A stretch of 64,000 nt of DNA from Hanstruepera flava (GCF_023634025.1 NZ_JALJCW010000003.1:124001-188000); one strand, 5' to 3'. Positions 44,996 to 55,026 are shown, counted from the first letter of the stretch. Numbers and translations: made by a program. Notes: generated by a model from the sequence alone, not told the origin.

Positions 44996-46255
44996 CTATT
45001 TTAATTGTTTTAAGGCGTTTTCCAATAAACTAAATATGGTTTCAATATCTTCTTTTTTGGCTGTACCAACAGACAGTCTAAACCAATTAGAATCTGTTGA
45101 TGTTCCAAAAGCATAAAAAGGTACGATTGCTAACTTTGCCTCTTGAATTAGATAACTGGTAACATCTTGAATAGAATTAAGCATATTTCCATTAGCAGTA
45201 GTCATTCCAACTAAATCAAATTGAACGGTTAAATACAAAGCAGCTTGTGGCTCTATGGCTTTTACAGCGAAGCCTTTACTTTCTAAATCGTTAAATCCTT
45301 TATAAAAAGCAACCAATCTTTCATTTAACTCACTTTTAATATGCTCTAAATAGTTTGATACTGATTTTTCCTGTTGTAAATAAGCTGCTGTAGCCATTTG
45401 TTCGGCTTTAGGAGCCCAAGCACCTATATGGCTTAACATAGCTTTCATTTTACTAATGACATGGTTTGGCCCAAATGCCCAACCCACACGAACACCAGTT
45501 GCGGCAAAAGCCTTGGAAATTCCATCAACAAAAATAGTATACTCTCGCATATCAGGAACTAATTCTACTGGATTGTAGTGTACAGTATCACCATAGGTTA
45601 ATTGCCAATATATTTGGTCGTATAAAAGATAAAGTGGTTTCATGTTTTCACGCTCTCGTCTTTTGTTTTCCAATAGAACTAATTCAGAAATGTCTTGCAA
45701 AGCCTCTTTCGTAAAGGTTGTTCCTGTTGGATTTAACGGTGAGCATAAAGCAATTAAGTTTACATCTTGAATATGTGGCTCTAAATCAGAAGCCGTTGGC
45801 ATAAACTTATTTTCGGCTTTCGTTTCTACAATTACCGCATTGTTTCTAGACAAGTAGGTATAAGCATCATTATTCCATGATGGCACAGGATATAAAACGG
45901 TATCATTAATATCTAAAATAGTTTGATAAACGGCATAAATTAATGGTCTAGCACCTCCTGAAATTAAAATATCGTCTTTAGAATACTCTAAACCTAAATT
46001 TTTAGATAGATATTTTGAAACACTTGCCCGCAAGCTTTCCATACCATTTGCAGCCGGATAATTGGTTTCGTTATTATTATAAGCCTTAACTATTTCAGTA
46101 TTCAATTCTTCGGGAATTGGAAAAATTGACGCATCAAAATCACCAATGGTCTGATTATAAATCACTTCGCCTTGAGCTTTAAGTGCATTGACTTCTCCAG
46201 CAATTTTAATGATTTCAGAACCTTTTAAACCTTCGGCTAATTTTGATGTTTTCAT
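44996..46255 (-). CDS. PLP-dependent class I/II aminotransferase
   Basis: A 419-residue fold-type I aminotransferase related to aspartate aminotransferases: NYPAANGMESLRAS, SGGARPLIYAVYQT, CSPLNPTGTTF and the PLP Lys in FVDGISKAFAATGVRVGW. It has its own consensus promoter and lies apart from both the methionine and aromatic operons, so its substrate is not fixed by context; an Asp/2-oxoglutarate type role is a guess. Confidence 0.85.
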   Translation of the reverse strand: MKTSKLAEGLKGSEIIKIAGEVNALKAQGEVIYNQTIGDFDASIFPIPEELNTEIVKAYNNNETNYPAANGMESLRASVSKYLSKNLGLEYSKDDILISGGARPLIYAVYQTILDINDTVLYPVPSWNNDAYTYLSRNNAVIVETKAENKFMPTASDLEPHIQDVNLIALCSPLNPTGTTFTKEALQDISELVLLENKRRERENMKPLYLLYDQIYWQLTYGDTVHYNPVELVPDMREYTIFVDGISKAFAATGVRVGWAFGPNHVISKMKAMLSHIGAWAPKAEQMATAAYLQQEKSVSNYLEHIKSELNERLVAFYKGFNDLESKGFAVKAIEPQAALYLTVQFDLVGMTTANGNMLNSIQDVTSYLIQEAKLAIVPFYAFGTSTDSNWFRLSVGTAKKEDIETIFSLLENALKQLK

Positions 46256-46272
46256 GTTGAATTAATTTTTCG

Positions 46273-46304
46273 CAAAAATACAGTTTCTTGACTTATTTTT
46301 GCAA
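46273..46304 (-). promoter_or_regulatory. Aminotransferase promoter, TTG-N21-TAnnTTTG
   Basis: On the minus strand TTG (46302-46304), 21-base spacer, TATTTTTG (46273-46280), both consensus elements, 17 bases before the ATG at 46255. It separates this gene from metF. Confidence 0.65.
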
Positions 46305-46321
46305 CAAGACTACCTGTTTTA

Positions 46322-47278
46322 TCAAAACACCTGTGATGCGATGGCTTTTATGTTATCGCTTTTGCCCATGGAATAGTAATGGAGTATTGGAATGCCCGAT
46401 TTCTGCAATTCTTTTGATTGCTCAATACACCATTCAACACCCACTTGCCTAATATGCTCGTTGTTTTTACATTTAATAATTTCAAGGATTAAATCTTCTG
46501 GTAAATCAACATGAAATCTGTGCGGTATTAAATTGAGTTGTTTTTTTGTAGCTATAGGTTTTAAGCCTGGAATAATTGGCACTTCTATTCCTGCATCTCT
46601 GCATTTTTTTACAAACTTGAAATATTTATCGTTATCAAAGAACATTTGGGTTACAATATATTCGGCACCCTTTTTTATTTTCTCTTTCAAAAAATGGATA
46701 TCACTTTCTAAACTTGGTGCTTCCATATGCTTTTCAGGATATGCCGCTACGCCTATACAAAAATTGGTTTTAGATGAATTTTGAAGTTCTTCATCTAGGT
46801 AATTACCCTTATTAAGTTCTTGTATTTGAGCTACTAATTGACTGGCGTAAGTATGTCCATCTTTTTCAGGCTTAAAATAGGTCTCGGTTTTTACGGCATC
46901 ACCTCGCAATGCCATGACGTTATTAATTCCTAAAAAGTCTAAATCAATTAAGAAATTCTCTGTATCCTCCTTGGTGAAGCCACCACATAAAATATGAGGG
47001 ATCGCATCAACACCATATTTGTTTTGAATGGCTGCACAAATACCAACGGTTCCAGGACGTTTTTTAACCACTTGTTTTTTTAGTAATCCATTACCAGCGT
47101 CCTTATATGTATACTCTTCTCGGTGGTAAGTAACATCAATAAATGGTGGTTTAAATTCCATCAACGGGTCAATGTTATCAAAAATGGATTGAATGTGTTG
47201 ACCTTTTAAAGGTGGTAAAATCTCAAACGAGAATTGTGTCTTTCCGTTGGCTTTTTTTATGTGTTCTGTAACTTTCAT
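46322..47278 (-). CDS. metF: Methylenetetrahydrofolate reductase
   Basis: MetF reduces 5,10-methylene-THF to 5-methyl-THF, the methyl donor of MetH. The 318-residue protein is a flavin TIM barrel: FSFEILPP near the N-terminus, VDVTYH-type DVTYH, LCGGFTKEDTE, ALRGD (catalytic-region Asp) and IVTQMFFDN. It starts one base after metH, the last step of the SAM-I-led operon. Confidence 0.95.
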   Translation of the reverse strand: MKVTEHIKKANGKTQFSFEILPPLKGQHIQSIFDNIDPLMEFKPPFIDVTYHREEYTYKDAGNGLLKKQVVKKRPGTVGICAAIQNKYGVDAIPHILCGGFTKEDTENFLIDLDFLGINNVMALRGDAVKTETYFKPEKDGHTYASQLVAQIQELNKGNYLDEELQNSSKTNFCIGVAAYPEKHMEAPSLESDIHFLKEKIKKGAEYIVTQMFFDNDKYFKFVKKCRDAGIEVPIIPGLKPIATKKQLNLIPHRFHVDLPEDLILEIIKCKNNEHIRQVGVEWCIEQSKELQKSGIPILHYYSMGKSDNIKAIASQVF

Positions 47279-47279
47279 A

Positions 47280-49964
47280 CTAATTTGTTAAGTTAGGGTT
47301 TAACCATTTTGCAGCGTCTTCATCACTAATATTCTTACGTTTAGCGTAATCTTCTACTTGGTCTTTAGTGATTTTCCCTAATCCAAAATATCTAGCTTCA
47401 GGATTAGCAAGATAATAACCACTTACACTAGCTGCTGGCCACATCGCAAGACTTTCGGTTAGTTTTACACCAATGTTTTCTTCAACTTTTAAAATGTCCC
47501 AAATGGTCTTTTTCTCTAAATGATCTGGACAAGCCGGATAACCTGGTGCAGGACGAATACCTTGATAACTTTCGGCAATTAAATCTTCATTGGTTAAATT
47601 TTCTTCAGAAGCGTAGTTCCAATGTTTGGTTCTTACTTCTTTGTGTAAATATTCTGCAAAAGCTTCAGCTAATCTATCGGCTAATGCTTTTATCATTATG
47701 GAATTATAATCGTCGTGATTCGCTTCAAATTCTTTTGCTAATTGTTCGGTTCCAAAACCTGTAGTCACGCAAAAACAACCGATGTAATCTTGAATTCCTG
47801 TGTCTTTAGGCGCGATAAAATCAGCTAATGCAAAATTTGGAACGCCTTCTCTTTTTTTGAGTTGCTGACGCAGTGTTAGGAATTGGTGTTTGGTGTTTGG
47901 TATTTGGTTTTCAACCGTTACTTCAATATCATCATCATTTACAGTATTTGCAGGAAACAACCCAAAAACTGCTTTTGCTTTCAGTAGCTTTTCATCAAAG
48001 ACTTTTTGAAGCAAGACTTTAGCGTCTTTAAACAATTCGGTTGCTTGTTTACCAACGATGTCGTCGGTTAAAATATCTGGATATTTTCCGTGTAAATCCC
48101 AACTTCTAAAAAATGGTGACCAATCGATATAATCTTCTAAAATCGTAATATCAAAATCTTGAATATCTTGTATTCCTAATTGTTTTGGTTTTACAATTTC
48201 GGTTGTGTTCCAATCGATTTTAAACTTTCGTTCACGCGCTTCTTCAATAGAAACATATTCCTTTTGTTTACCACGTTTTAAAAATTGCTCACGGAATTTT
48301 TCATATTCCTCACGAATCTGTTCTTTGTAAACAGTGTTATCCTTTTGCAACAGATTTCCAACAACGGTTACAGCTCTAGACGCATCGTTGACGTGCACAA
48401 CAGTATTAGAATAATGTGGTGCAATTTTTACCGCAGAATGCGCTCTAGAAGTAGTTGCGCCACCAATTAACAACGGAATATTAAATCCTTGTTTTTCCAT
48501 TTCTTGCGAAACGTAAACCATCTCGTCTAAAGATGGTGTAATTAAACCGCTTAATCCAATGACATCGACGTTTTCTTTTTTAGCGATTTCAATGATTTTT
48601 TCTGGCGGAACCATGACGCCTAAATCCACAATCTCGTAATTATTACAACCCAAAACAACGCTCACTATATTTTTACCAATATCGTGTACATCGCCTTTTA
48701 CGGTTGCCATTAAAATTTTACCATTAGAGCGTTGCGAATCGTCTTTTTCAGCTTCAATATAAGGTTGTAAATAAGCAACTGCTTTTTTCATTACACGAGC
48801 CGATTTTACCACTTGAGGCAAAAACATTTTTCCGCTTCCAAACAAATCGCCAACCACATTCATTCCAATCATTAAGTGACCTTCGATTACTTGAATAGGC
48901 TTGTTTACCGCTTGTCGCGCTTCTTCAACATCTTCAACAATAAAGGCATCAATACCTTTTACCAAAGCGTGCGTAATGCGGTCTTGCAAAGGTTCGCTTC
49001 GCCATTCTTGTACCTTTGCTACATCGTCTTTTTTCTGTCCTTTTACGGTTTCGGCAAATTCTAATAAGCGTTCAGTAGCATCGTCTCGTTTGTCAAAAAG
49101 TACATCTTCCACGTGTTCCAGTAAATCCTTCGGAATTTCGTCATACACTTCCAACATGGTTGGATTTACGATTCCCATATTCATTCCGTGTTGAATCGCG
49201 TGATATAAAAATGCTGCGTTAATGGCTTCACGCACAATATTGTTTCCTCTAAACGAAAATGATACGTTACTTACGCCACCAGAAACGCTGGCATAAGGTA
49301 GATTTTCTTTAATCCATTTTGTAGCATTAAAAAAGTCTAAAGCATTTAAACGATGCTCTTCCATTCCGGTTGCAACAGGAAAAATATTAGGATCGAAAAT
49401 GATGTCTTCTGGTGGAAATTGAACTTGATTTACCAAAATATCGTAAGAGCGTTTACAGATTTCAATCCTACGCTCGTAGGTATCGGCTTGACCATCTTCA
49501 TCAAACGCCATGACAATCACAGCTGCACCATAACGTTTGATAAGTTTTGCTTGATGTATAAAAGTCGCTTCGCCTTCTTTTAAACTGATAGAATTTACAA
49601 CCGATTTACCTTGTACGACTTGCAAACCAGCTTCGATAATGTCCCATTTTGAGCTATCGATCATAATGGGCAAGCGTGCAATATCTGGCTCTGATGCGAT
49701 AAGATTTAAGAAGGTTACCATTGCGTGTTTCCCGTCAAGCATACCTTCATCCATATTGACATCTATGATTTGCGCGCCGCCTTCCACTTGGTCTCTCGCA
49801 ACATCTAATGCTTCGGCATAGTTTTCTTCTTTTATTAATCGTAAAAATTTACGAGAACCAGTAACGTTAGTACGCTCACCAACGTTTATAAAATTACTTT
49901 CAGGCGTTATTATTAATGGTTCTAGACCTGATAATTTAAGATATCGGTTTTTGTTCTCTTTCAT
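47280..49964 (-). CDS. metH: Cobalamin-dependent methionine synthase, folate/B12/activation part of split MetH
   Basis: The C-terminal three modules of MetH as a separate 894-residue polypeptide. It has the pterin-binding barrel ([16 protein letters not shown] at about 25-40), the cobalamin domain with [10 protein letters not shown] (lower-axial His) and [13 protein letters not shown], and the AdoMet-activation domain with [15 protein letters not shown]. The homocysteine-binding module is the preceding gene, ending 3 bases upstream. An internal heptanucleotide repeat encodes NQIPNTKHQ between the cobalamin and activation domains. Confidence 0.95.
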   Translation of the reverse strand: MKENKNRYLKLSGLEPLIITPESNFINVGERTNVTGSRKFLRLIKEENYAEALDVARDQVEGGAQIIDVNMDEGMLDGKHAMVTFLNLIASEPDIARLPIMIDSSKWDIIEAGLQVVQGKSVVNSISLKEGEATFIHQAKLIKRYGAAVIVMAFDEDGQADTYERRIEICKRSYDILVNQVQFPPEDIIFDPNIFPVATGMEEHRLNALDFFNATKWIKENLPYASVSGGVSNVSFSFRGNNIVREAINAAFLYHAIQHGMNMGIVNPTMLEVYDEIPKDLLEHVEDVLFDKRDDATERLLEFAETVKGQKKDDVAKVQEWRSEPLQDRITHALVKGIDAFIVEDVEEARQAVNKPIQVIEGHLMIGMNVVGDLFGSGKMFLPQVVKSARVMKKAVAYLQPYIEAEKDDSQRSNGKILMATVKGDVHDIGKNIVSVVLGCNNYEIVDLGVMVPPEKIIEIAKKENVDVIGLSGLITPSLDEMVYVSQEMEKQGFNIPLLIGGATTSRAHSAVKIAPHYSNTVVHVNDASRAVTVVGNLLQKDNTVYKEQIREEYEKFREQFLKRGKQKEYVSIEEARERKFKIDWNTTEIVKPKQLGIQDIQDFDITILEDYIDWSPFFRSWDLHGKYPDILTDDIVGKQATELFKDAKVLLQKVFDEKLLKAKAVFGLFPANTVNDDDIEVTVENQIPNTKHQFLTLRQQLKKREGVPNFALADFIAPKDTGIQDYIGCFCVTTGFGTEQLAKEFEANHDDYNSIMIKALADRLAEAFAEYLHKEVRTKHWNYASEENLTNEDLIAESYQGIRPAPGYPACPDHLEKKTIWDILKVEENIGVKLTESLAMWPAASVSGYYLANPEARYFGLGKITKDQVEDYAKRKNISDEDAAKWLNPNLTN
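47885..47908. repeat. Heptanucleotide tandem repeat inside metH
   Basis: Three units of GGTGTTT/GGTGTTT/GGTATTT plus GGT on the plus strand, inside the metH coding region. Because 7 is not a multiple of 3, gain or loss of one unit would shift the frame. Confidence 0.75.
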
Positions 49965-49967
49965 ACA

Positions 49968-50981
49968 TTAAAAGTTCTCGACTGCGCTCGAACCGACAGT
50001 TCTAGGTTTATATTTTGAAGCAACTTCGGCAATCGCTTTTATATGTTCTGGTGTTGTTCCGCAACAACCACCAATGATGTTTATTAAATCATCTTTTAGA
50101 TAGTTTTCTATAAGCTGTTGCATTTGTTTGGCAGTTTGGTCATACTCGCCAAAAGCATTTGGTAATCCTGCGTTTGGATGTGCTGATGTATAAAAATCGG
50201 TTTCGTGAGATAAGCGTTTTAAATACGGTTGTAATTGGTCTGCACCAAGCGCACAATTAAAACCAACACTTAATAACGGAATATGTGATATTGAAATTAA
50301 AAATGCCTCAACGGTTTGCCCAGATAATGTTCTACCAGAAGCATCGGTAATGGTTCCTGATACCATAACCGGAATATCAATATTACGTTCTTCCTTAACT
50401 TCTTGAATGGCGAATAATGCTGCTTTGGCATTTAGTGTATCAAAAATAGTTTCGACTAACAAAATATCGCTTCCGCCATCAATTAAAGCTTCAACTTGTT
50501 GTTTGTAAGCAATGCGTAATTCGTCAAAGGTTACTGCGCGATATTCTGGTCTGTTTACATCTGGACTTAAGCTTGCGGTACGGTTTGTTGGACCGATGCT
50601 TCCTGCTACAAAACGTGGTTTTTCAGGATTGGCTTTTGTAAATTCTTCGGCAACTTGTTTGGCTATTTTAGCGGATTCAAAATTTAATTCGTAGACTAAA
50701 TCTTCCATATGGTAATCTGCCATACCAATAGTTGTTCCAGAAAAGGTGTTAGTTTCTACAATATCTGCACCAGCTTCAAAATACTTTCTATGTACTTCGG
50801 CAATAGCTTCTGGTTGTGTTAGCGATAATAAATCGTTATTTCCTTTTAATGGATGTTTAAAATCTTTGAATCTTGAACCACGAAAATCGTCTTCAGTAAA
50901 ATTATAACGCTGCAACATGGTTCCCATTGCGCCATCAAGGACAAGAATACGTTTGCGGATTTCTTCCACTACATCAGCCAT
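49968..50981 (-). CDS. metH: Homocysteine S-methyltransferase module of split MetH
   Basis: A 337-residue homocysteine-binding TIM barrel equal to the N-terminal module of MetH. The zinc Cys ligands are in VGFNCALG and [12 protein letters not shown] (Cys-Cys), with the start [10 protein letters not shown]. Alone it cannot use methyl-THF; it must pair with the 894-residue protein encoded next. Its last ten codons ([10 protein letters not shown]) lie in a dispersed-repeat-like sequence. Split MetH is usual in Flavobacteriaceae. Confidence 0.94.
   Translation of the reverse strand: MADVVEEIRKRILVLDGAMGTMLQRYNFTEDDFRGSRFKDFKHPLKGNNDLLSLTQPEAIAEVHRKYFEAGADIVETNTFSGTTIGMADYHMEDLVYELNFESAKIAKQVAEEFTKANPEKPRFVAGSIGPTNRTASLSPDVNRPEYRAVTFDELRIAYKQQVEALIDGGSDILLVETIFDTLNAKAALFAIQEVKEERNIDIPVMVSGTITDASGRTLSGQTVEAFLISISHIPLLSVGFNCALGADQLQPYLKRLSHETDFYTSAHPNAGLPNAFGEYDQTAKQMQQLIENYLKDDLINIIGGCCGTTPEHIKAIAEVASKYKPRTVGSSAVENF
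49973..50003. repeat. Short dispersed-repeat-like element at the metH split
   Basis: The core TCGAGCGCAGTCGA (minus strand) has imperfect dyad symmetry and is flanked by direct repeats AGTTCT (49973-49978 and 49998-50003). From memory, very similar sequences recur in Bacteroidota intergenic regions. It encodes the last residues of the homocysteine module. Confidence 0.5.
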
Positions 50982-50988
50982 TTTTTAA

Positions 50989-52068
50989 TTAATTTAATTG
51001 GTTAGACAGTTTAATTACATCGGAAAGCAATCCTCTTGCCGTCACGGCCTTTCCTGCTCCAGCACCTTGGATAACCAAAGGGTTTTCGCCATAGGATTCG
51101 GTAAAGATTTCAAAAATAGAATCTGCTCCTCGTAACTGACCAATAGCAGATTGCTTCTTTTCAGAAACCAATTTCACTTCCAGAGTTTGGTTTACAACAT
51201 CCAATTCTCCCACATATCGTAACACATCATCATTAGACAGAGTAGATATTCGGTTTTGAAAAGGATCATCTAATTCCTTAACACGTGTCTTAAACTGATG
51301 CAAGGTGGTCTTTCCGTTAAGCTTTTTGGGTACTAAAGATTCTACACTCACTTGATTGAATTCGGCTTTTAAATTAAGTTCACGTGCCAAAATCAATAGT
51401 TTTCTGGCTACATCGTTACCGGATAAATCTTCTCTGGCATCAGGTTCTGTTAGTCCGAGATTTGACGCTTCTTTCAGAACTTTGGAAAATGGTTTGGCCT
51501 TTTCAGAAAACTCATTAAAAATATAACTTAATGATCCAGAAAACACACCACGAATTTTGGTGATTTTTTCTCCCGAACCATAAAGGTTTTTAATGGTTTC
51601 AATAATGGGCAATCCTGCACCAACGTTTGTTTCATAAAGAAAGGACTTATTATGCTTCTTTAAGGTGTTTCGAAGTGTTTTATAAAAATCATAATGCAGC
51701 GTATTCGCTACCTTATTTGCTGAAACAATATGAAAGCCGTTTTCAACCAAAGGCACATAATTTTTTACAAAATCTGTACTTGCGGTCGCATCAATCGCAA
51801 TCAGGTTTTGAAATTGGTGAGAATTTACAAAGTTTATAATTTCATCTAACTTATAAGGCACTGAAAACTTTTGAAAGTCACAATCCCAAGTAGGCGTTAA
51901 TCCATCTTCATTGTAAAAGGCTAATTCTGAATTTGCAACCACAGGAATCCTTATAGCAACCTGCTGTTGATCCAATTGTTTTTTGGCCGCTTGTATCTGT
52001 TGTATCAAGGTACTTCCAACATTTCCAATACCAAAAACAACAAGATTTATGGTTTTACTGTTTGACAT
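50989..52068 (-). CDS. Homoserine dehydrogenase
   Basis: Reduces aspartate semialdehyde to homoserine, the branch to Met and Thr. The 359-residue protein has the Rossmann motif VFGIGNVGSTL (11-21), NVGAGLPII, SGSLSYIFNEF and LTEPDAREDLSGNDVARKL, close to the C-terminal half of ThrA-type enzymes. There is no aspartate kinase or ACT domain. It overlaps the upstream sulfhydrylase/synthase gene by 14 bases and so belongs to the SAM-I-controlled methionine operon. Confidence 0.93.
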   Translation of the reverse strand: MSNSKTINLVVFGIGNVGSTLIQQIQAAKKQLDQQQVAIRIPVVANSELAFYNEDGLTPTWDCDFQKFSVPYKLDEIINFVNSHQFQNLIAIDATASTDFVKNYVPLVENGFHIVSANKVANTLHYDFYKTLRNTLKKHNKSFLYETNVGAGLPIIETIKNLYGSGEKITKIRGVFSGSLSYIFNEFSEKAKPFSKVLKEASNLGLTEPDAREDLSGNDVARKLLILARELNLKAEFNQVSVESLVPKKLNGKTTLHQFKTRVKELDDPFQNRISTLSNDDVLRYVGELDVVNQTLEVKLVSEKKQSAIGQLRGADSIFEIFTESYGENPLVIQGAGAGKAVTARGLLSDVIKLSNQLN

Positions 52069-53224
52069 AATCTTTGGTTTTAGAAATTGCTGAAAATGCT
52101 TGGTTTAAATCATTTATTAAATCATTGGCATCTTCAATACCACATGATAAACGGATTAAGGAATCCTTAATACCAGCCTGTAATCGTTTTTCTCTGGGAA
52201 TAGAGGCATGTGTCATTTGTGGTGGATGGCACAACAAACTTTTAACGCCTCCCAAACTCTCTGCCAATTTAAAATAACTGGTGTGTGTTACAAATTGATT
52301 GGCGGCTTCCTGTGTATCATTTTTCAATGTAAAAGATACAATGCCTCCAAATAAACCATTTTGTTGGCGCTTGGCTATATCATGGTTTTTATGGGTAACC
52401 AATCCTGGAAAATAGACATCCTGAACAGCGTGATGATTAGACAAAAATGCGGCCACTGCAAAAGCATTTTCACATTGCTTTTTATAGCGTAATTCCAATG
52501 TCTCAATTCCGCGAATAGTGAGAAAACAGTCCCAAGGTCCTAAAACAGCACCTGATGCATTCTGTATAAACTTGATTTTTTCTGACAGTTCTTTTGTTTT
52601 TGTCACCACCAATCCTGCCACCAAATCAGAATGGCCGCCTATATATTTAGTACCACTGTGGATGATAATATCAGCACCTAAGGATATTGGCTTTTGAGCT
52701 ATAGGACTTGCAAAGGTATTGTCAACAACCAAATAAGCCCCAACACTTTTAGCAATAATACCAATAGTTTGAATGTCGGATACTTTTAAGGTTGGATTTG
52801 TTGGCGACTCAATCCAGACCAATTTGGTTTTACTGCTAATGAGATTGGCCACATTTTCAGCATCTGTAGTATCTACATAGTGTACTTTTACGCCTAATTT
52901 TTCATAGACATGTGTAAACAAACGATATGCTCCACCATAAATATCATCAACGGCTATAATTTCGTCACCTGCAGATAAGAGTTTCAATACAGCATCAATG
53001 GCTGCCAACCCAGTTGAAAAGGCAAAACCAGAATGGCCGCCTTCAAGGTTTGCCACGACATCTTCCAACACTTTTCGGGTTGGATTATTGCTTCGGGCAT
53101 AATCAAAGCCCTTGTTTACACCAGGTGCTTCCTGTATAAACGTTGATGTTTGGTACACAGGTACCGAAATGGCTCCAGTAAGCGGATCGCTTGGAATGGA
53201 ATGAATAATTTTTGTTGCACTCAT
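52055..53224 (-). CDS. Trans-sulfuration enzyme (cystathionine gamma-synthase / O-acetylhomoserine sulfhydrylase type)
   Basis: A 389-residue PLP enzyme of the Cys/Met-metabolism family. It has YARSNNPTRKVLE, the PLP Lys in HSGTKYIGGHSDLVAG, SPTNPTLKV and SLGGVKSLLCHP. As first gene after the SAM-I riboswitch, with homoserine dehydrogenase and MetH following, it most likely makes cystathionine or homocysteine from activated homoserine; gamma-lyase activity cannot be excluded from sequence. Confidence 0.88.
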   Translation of the reverse strand: MSATKIIHSIPSDPLTGAISVPVYQTSTFIQEAPGVNKGFDYARSNNPTRKVLEDVVANLEGGHSGFAFSTGLAAIDAVLKLLSAGDEIIAVDDIYGGAYRLFTHVYEKLGVKVHYVDTTDAENVANLISSKTKLVWIESPTNPTLKVSDIQTIGIIAKSVGAYLVVDNTFASPIAQKPISLGADIIIHSGTKYIGGHSDLVAGLVVTKTKELSEKIKFIQNASGAVLGPWDCFLTIRGIETLELRYKKQCENAFAVAAFLSNHHAVQDVYFPGLVTHKNHDIAKRQQNGLFGGIVSFTLKNDTQEAANQFVTHTSYFKLAESLGGVKSLLCHPPQMTHASIPREKRLQAGIKDSLIRLSCGIEDANDLINDLNQAFSAISKTKDYVKQ

Positions 53225-53346
53225 TTTTCTAATTTTTTTGAGTTAATAAATGATTAAAACAAAAGTCAAATGCGTCTTCACAGACGTACCTAATAGAAAA
53301 ATGTTAAAAAGAAATTTACGAATTACCGATAGGTAATTACGTTTGA
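53225..53346 (-). promoter_or_regulatory. SAM-I expression platform and 5' leader of the methionine operon
   Basis: Directly after the aptamer, on the minus strand, a 10-bp hairpin with one bulged base (53318-53342, loop TATC) is followed by a T-rich run, resembling an intrinsic terminator. A second small hairpin (CGTCT/AGACG, 53273-53286) lies nearer the start codon at 53224. The rest of this stretch is AT-rich with no ORF seen. Confidence 0.6.
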
Positions 53347-53467
53347 GTTATCTATCCAATGTTTTATAAATGAATAAAACATCAAGTAGAATGTAGCACC
53401 TTCTTTGCATGGAACAAAGGGTTGCTAAGGCTTCACAGGGTCTATTCCCTCCACCTTTCTTGATAAC
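53347..53467 (-). promoter_or_regulatory. SAM-I (S-box) riboswitch upstream of the methionine operon
   Basis: Reading on the minus strand from 53467: P1 5' strand GTTATC, then AAGAAAGGTGGAGGGA, CCCTGTGAAGCC, TTAGCAACC, AAGGTGCTACATTC, and P1 3' strand GATAAC (53347-53352). These are the conserved S-box blocks in the right order (kink-turn GGAGGGA, TGAAGCC..GCAACC, and the GGTGCTAATTC-like P3/P4 segment). It precedes trans-sulfuration, homoserine dehydrogenase, metH and metF genes, the expected SAM-repressed set. Confidence 0.93.
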
Positions 53468-53557
53468 ATTTCAGTAAGTTTTTGAACTTTGTGAGCACAA
53501 ATATTGCAACACAAAATTTTAAAAACCAAATTATTTTACAAAAAAAATGAAATGAGG

Positions 53558-53586
53558 TTGGGTTTTATTTTATTTTTTTACTTTTG
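53558..53586 (+). promoter_or_regulatory. metK promoter, TTG-N18-TAnnTTTG
   Basis: TTG (53558-53560), an 18-base spacer and TACTTTTG (53579-53586) match the Flavobacterium consensus. The start of transcription would fall about 10-15 bases before the SAM-II-like element. Confidence 0.65.
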
Positions 53587-53600
53587 CCAAACAATTAATT

Positions 53601-53670
53601 AGAGGAAAAATTTGTCTGATTGCAACCTCATTAAAAAATGCTAAAGCAGTACTTTTTTCACTTCTTTAGC
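53601..53670 (+). promoter_or_regulatory. SAM-II-like riboswitch upstream of metK
   Basis: P1 is GAGG (53602-53605) with CCTC (53626-53629); the first loop contains CTGATTGCAACC; the tail after P1 is A-rich (TTAAAAAATG) and then GCTAAAGCAG. The tail CAG (53647-53649) can pair with loop CTG (53616-53618), where the type SAM-II aptamer has GG with CC. This is the SAM-II H-type pseudoknot layout (TTGCAA...GCTAAA). The tail GCTAAAG (53640-53646) is also complementary to CTTTAGC (53664-53670), giving a competing hairpin and so a switch. SAM-II is known from alphaproteobacteria and Bacteroidota. Confidence 0.72.
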
Positions 53671-53726
53671 CAGCGTGCAGTTTCACTTTTTTTCCGTATT
53701 TTCAACAATATTTAAAATTAGGATTT

Positions 53727-54983
53727 ATGCCATATTTATTTACTTCAGAAAGTGTTTCTGAAGGCCACCCAGATAAAGTAGCCGATCAGATTAGTGATGC
53801 CCTAATCGATCATTTTTTAGCATTTGATAAAGACTCAAAAGTAGCCTGTGAAACCTTGGTTACAACTGGTCAGGTTGTGTTGGCCGGAGAGGTTAAATCT
53901 AATACGTATTTGGATGTCCAAAAAATAGCTCGTGATACTATTAATAAAATAGGTTACACCAAAGGGGCTTATATGTTTGATGGCAATTCGTGTGGTGTGT
54001 TTTCTGCTATTCACGAACAGTCTGAAGATATTAATCGTGGAGTAGATCGTGAAAGCAAAGAAGAGCAAGGTGCTGGCGACCAAGGTATGATGTTTGGTTA
54101 TGCAACGCGCGAAACAGAAAACTACATGCCCTTAGCATTAGATTTGGCTCACAGAATTCTAATTGAATTGGCCGAACTACGCAGAGAAAACAAAGATATT
54201 ACGTATTTAAGACCAGATTCTAAAAGCCAGGTAACGATTGAGTACAGTGATGATAATATTCCGCAACGTATAGACTCAATTGTAGTATCTACGCAACATG
54301 ACGATTTTGGAACTGATGACGAGATGCTAGCTAAAATTCGCAAGGATATTGTTGAAATTTTAATTCCAAGAGTGGTTGCAAAACTTCCTGAACAAATACA
54401 AGCTTTATTTAATACAGAAATAACATACCATATAAACCCAACTGGAAAGTTTGTTATTGGAGGACCACATGGAGACACAGGTTTAACTGGACGAAAAATA
54501 ATTGTTGACACTTATGGTGGTAAAGGTGCTCATGGTGGTGGCGCTTTTTCTGGAAAAGACCCAAGTAAGGTAGATAGAAGTGCAGCCTACGCGACCAGAC
54601 ATATTGCAAAAAACTTGGTAGCTGCTGGTGTTTGTGACGAAGTTTTAGTTCAGGTAAGTTATGCTATTGGTGTTGTAGAGCCTATGGGAATTTTTATAGA
54701 TACATATGGCACGTGCCCTTTTAATATGACTGATGGTGAAATTGCTGAAAAAGTTTCTGAAATTTTTGATATGCGACCATCTGCCATCGAGGAAAGATTA
54801 AAATTACGCCAACCGATGTATAGCGAAACAGCTGCTTATGGACATATGGGACGTAACAATGAAACGGTTAGTAAAACGTTTGAGCAACCTAATGGTGACC
54901 CAATTACACTAGATGTAGAACTCTTTACTTGGGAAAAACTAGATTATGTTGATAAGGTTCGAAAAGCCTTCGATATTATGTAA
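53727..54983 (+). CDS. metK: S-adenosylmethionine synthetase
   Basis: MetK makes SAM from Met and ATP. The 418-residue protein has GHPDK (13-17), [33 protein letters not shown] (in two motif halves) and [16 protein letters not shown], all conserved catalytic loops. It is monocistronic with its own promoter, a SAM-II-like leader and a terminator, divergent from the SAM-I-led methionine operon. Confidence 0.97.
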   Translation: MPYLFTSESVSEGHPDKVADQISDALIDHFLAFDKDSKVACETLVTTGQVVLAGEVKSNTYLDVQKIARDTINKIGYTKGAYMFDGNSCGVFSAIHEQSEDINRGVDRESKEEQGAGDQGMMFGYATRETENYMPLALDLAHRILIELAELRRENKDITYLRPDSKSQVTIEYSDDNIPQRIDSIVVSTQHDDFGTDDEMLAKIRKDIVEILIPRVVAKLPEQIQALFNTEITYHINPTGKFVIGGPHGDTGLTGRKIIVDTYGGKGAHGGGAFSGKDPSKVDRSAAYATRHIAKNLVAAGVCDEVLVQVSYAIGVVEPMGIFIDTYGTCPFNMTDGEIAEKVSEIFDMRPSAIEERLKLRQPMYSETAAYGHMGRNNETVSKTFEQPNGDPITLDVELFTWEKLDYVDKVRKAFDIM

Positions 54984-54998
54984 TGTATTAGAATAAAA

Positions 54999-55020
54999 AA
55001 GCCTCACAATTGTGAGGCTT
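54999..55020. terminator. Bidirectional terminator after metK
   Basis: A perfect 22-base palindrome (two 11-base arms around AATT centre) with A-rich left and T-rich right flanks separates metK from the converging outer-membrane gene. Confidence 0.87.
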
Positions 55021-55026
55021 CTTGTT

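Noticed and set aside
47280-50981. Split metH as a frameshift or assembly error
   Set aside because: The halves are in independent frames with a proper stop and a new ATG at a module boundary, and the split form is usual in Flavobacteriaceae.
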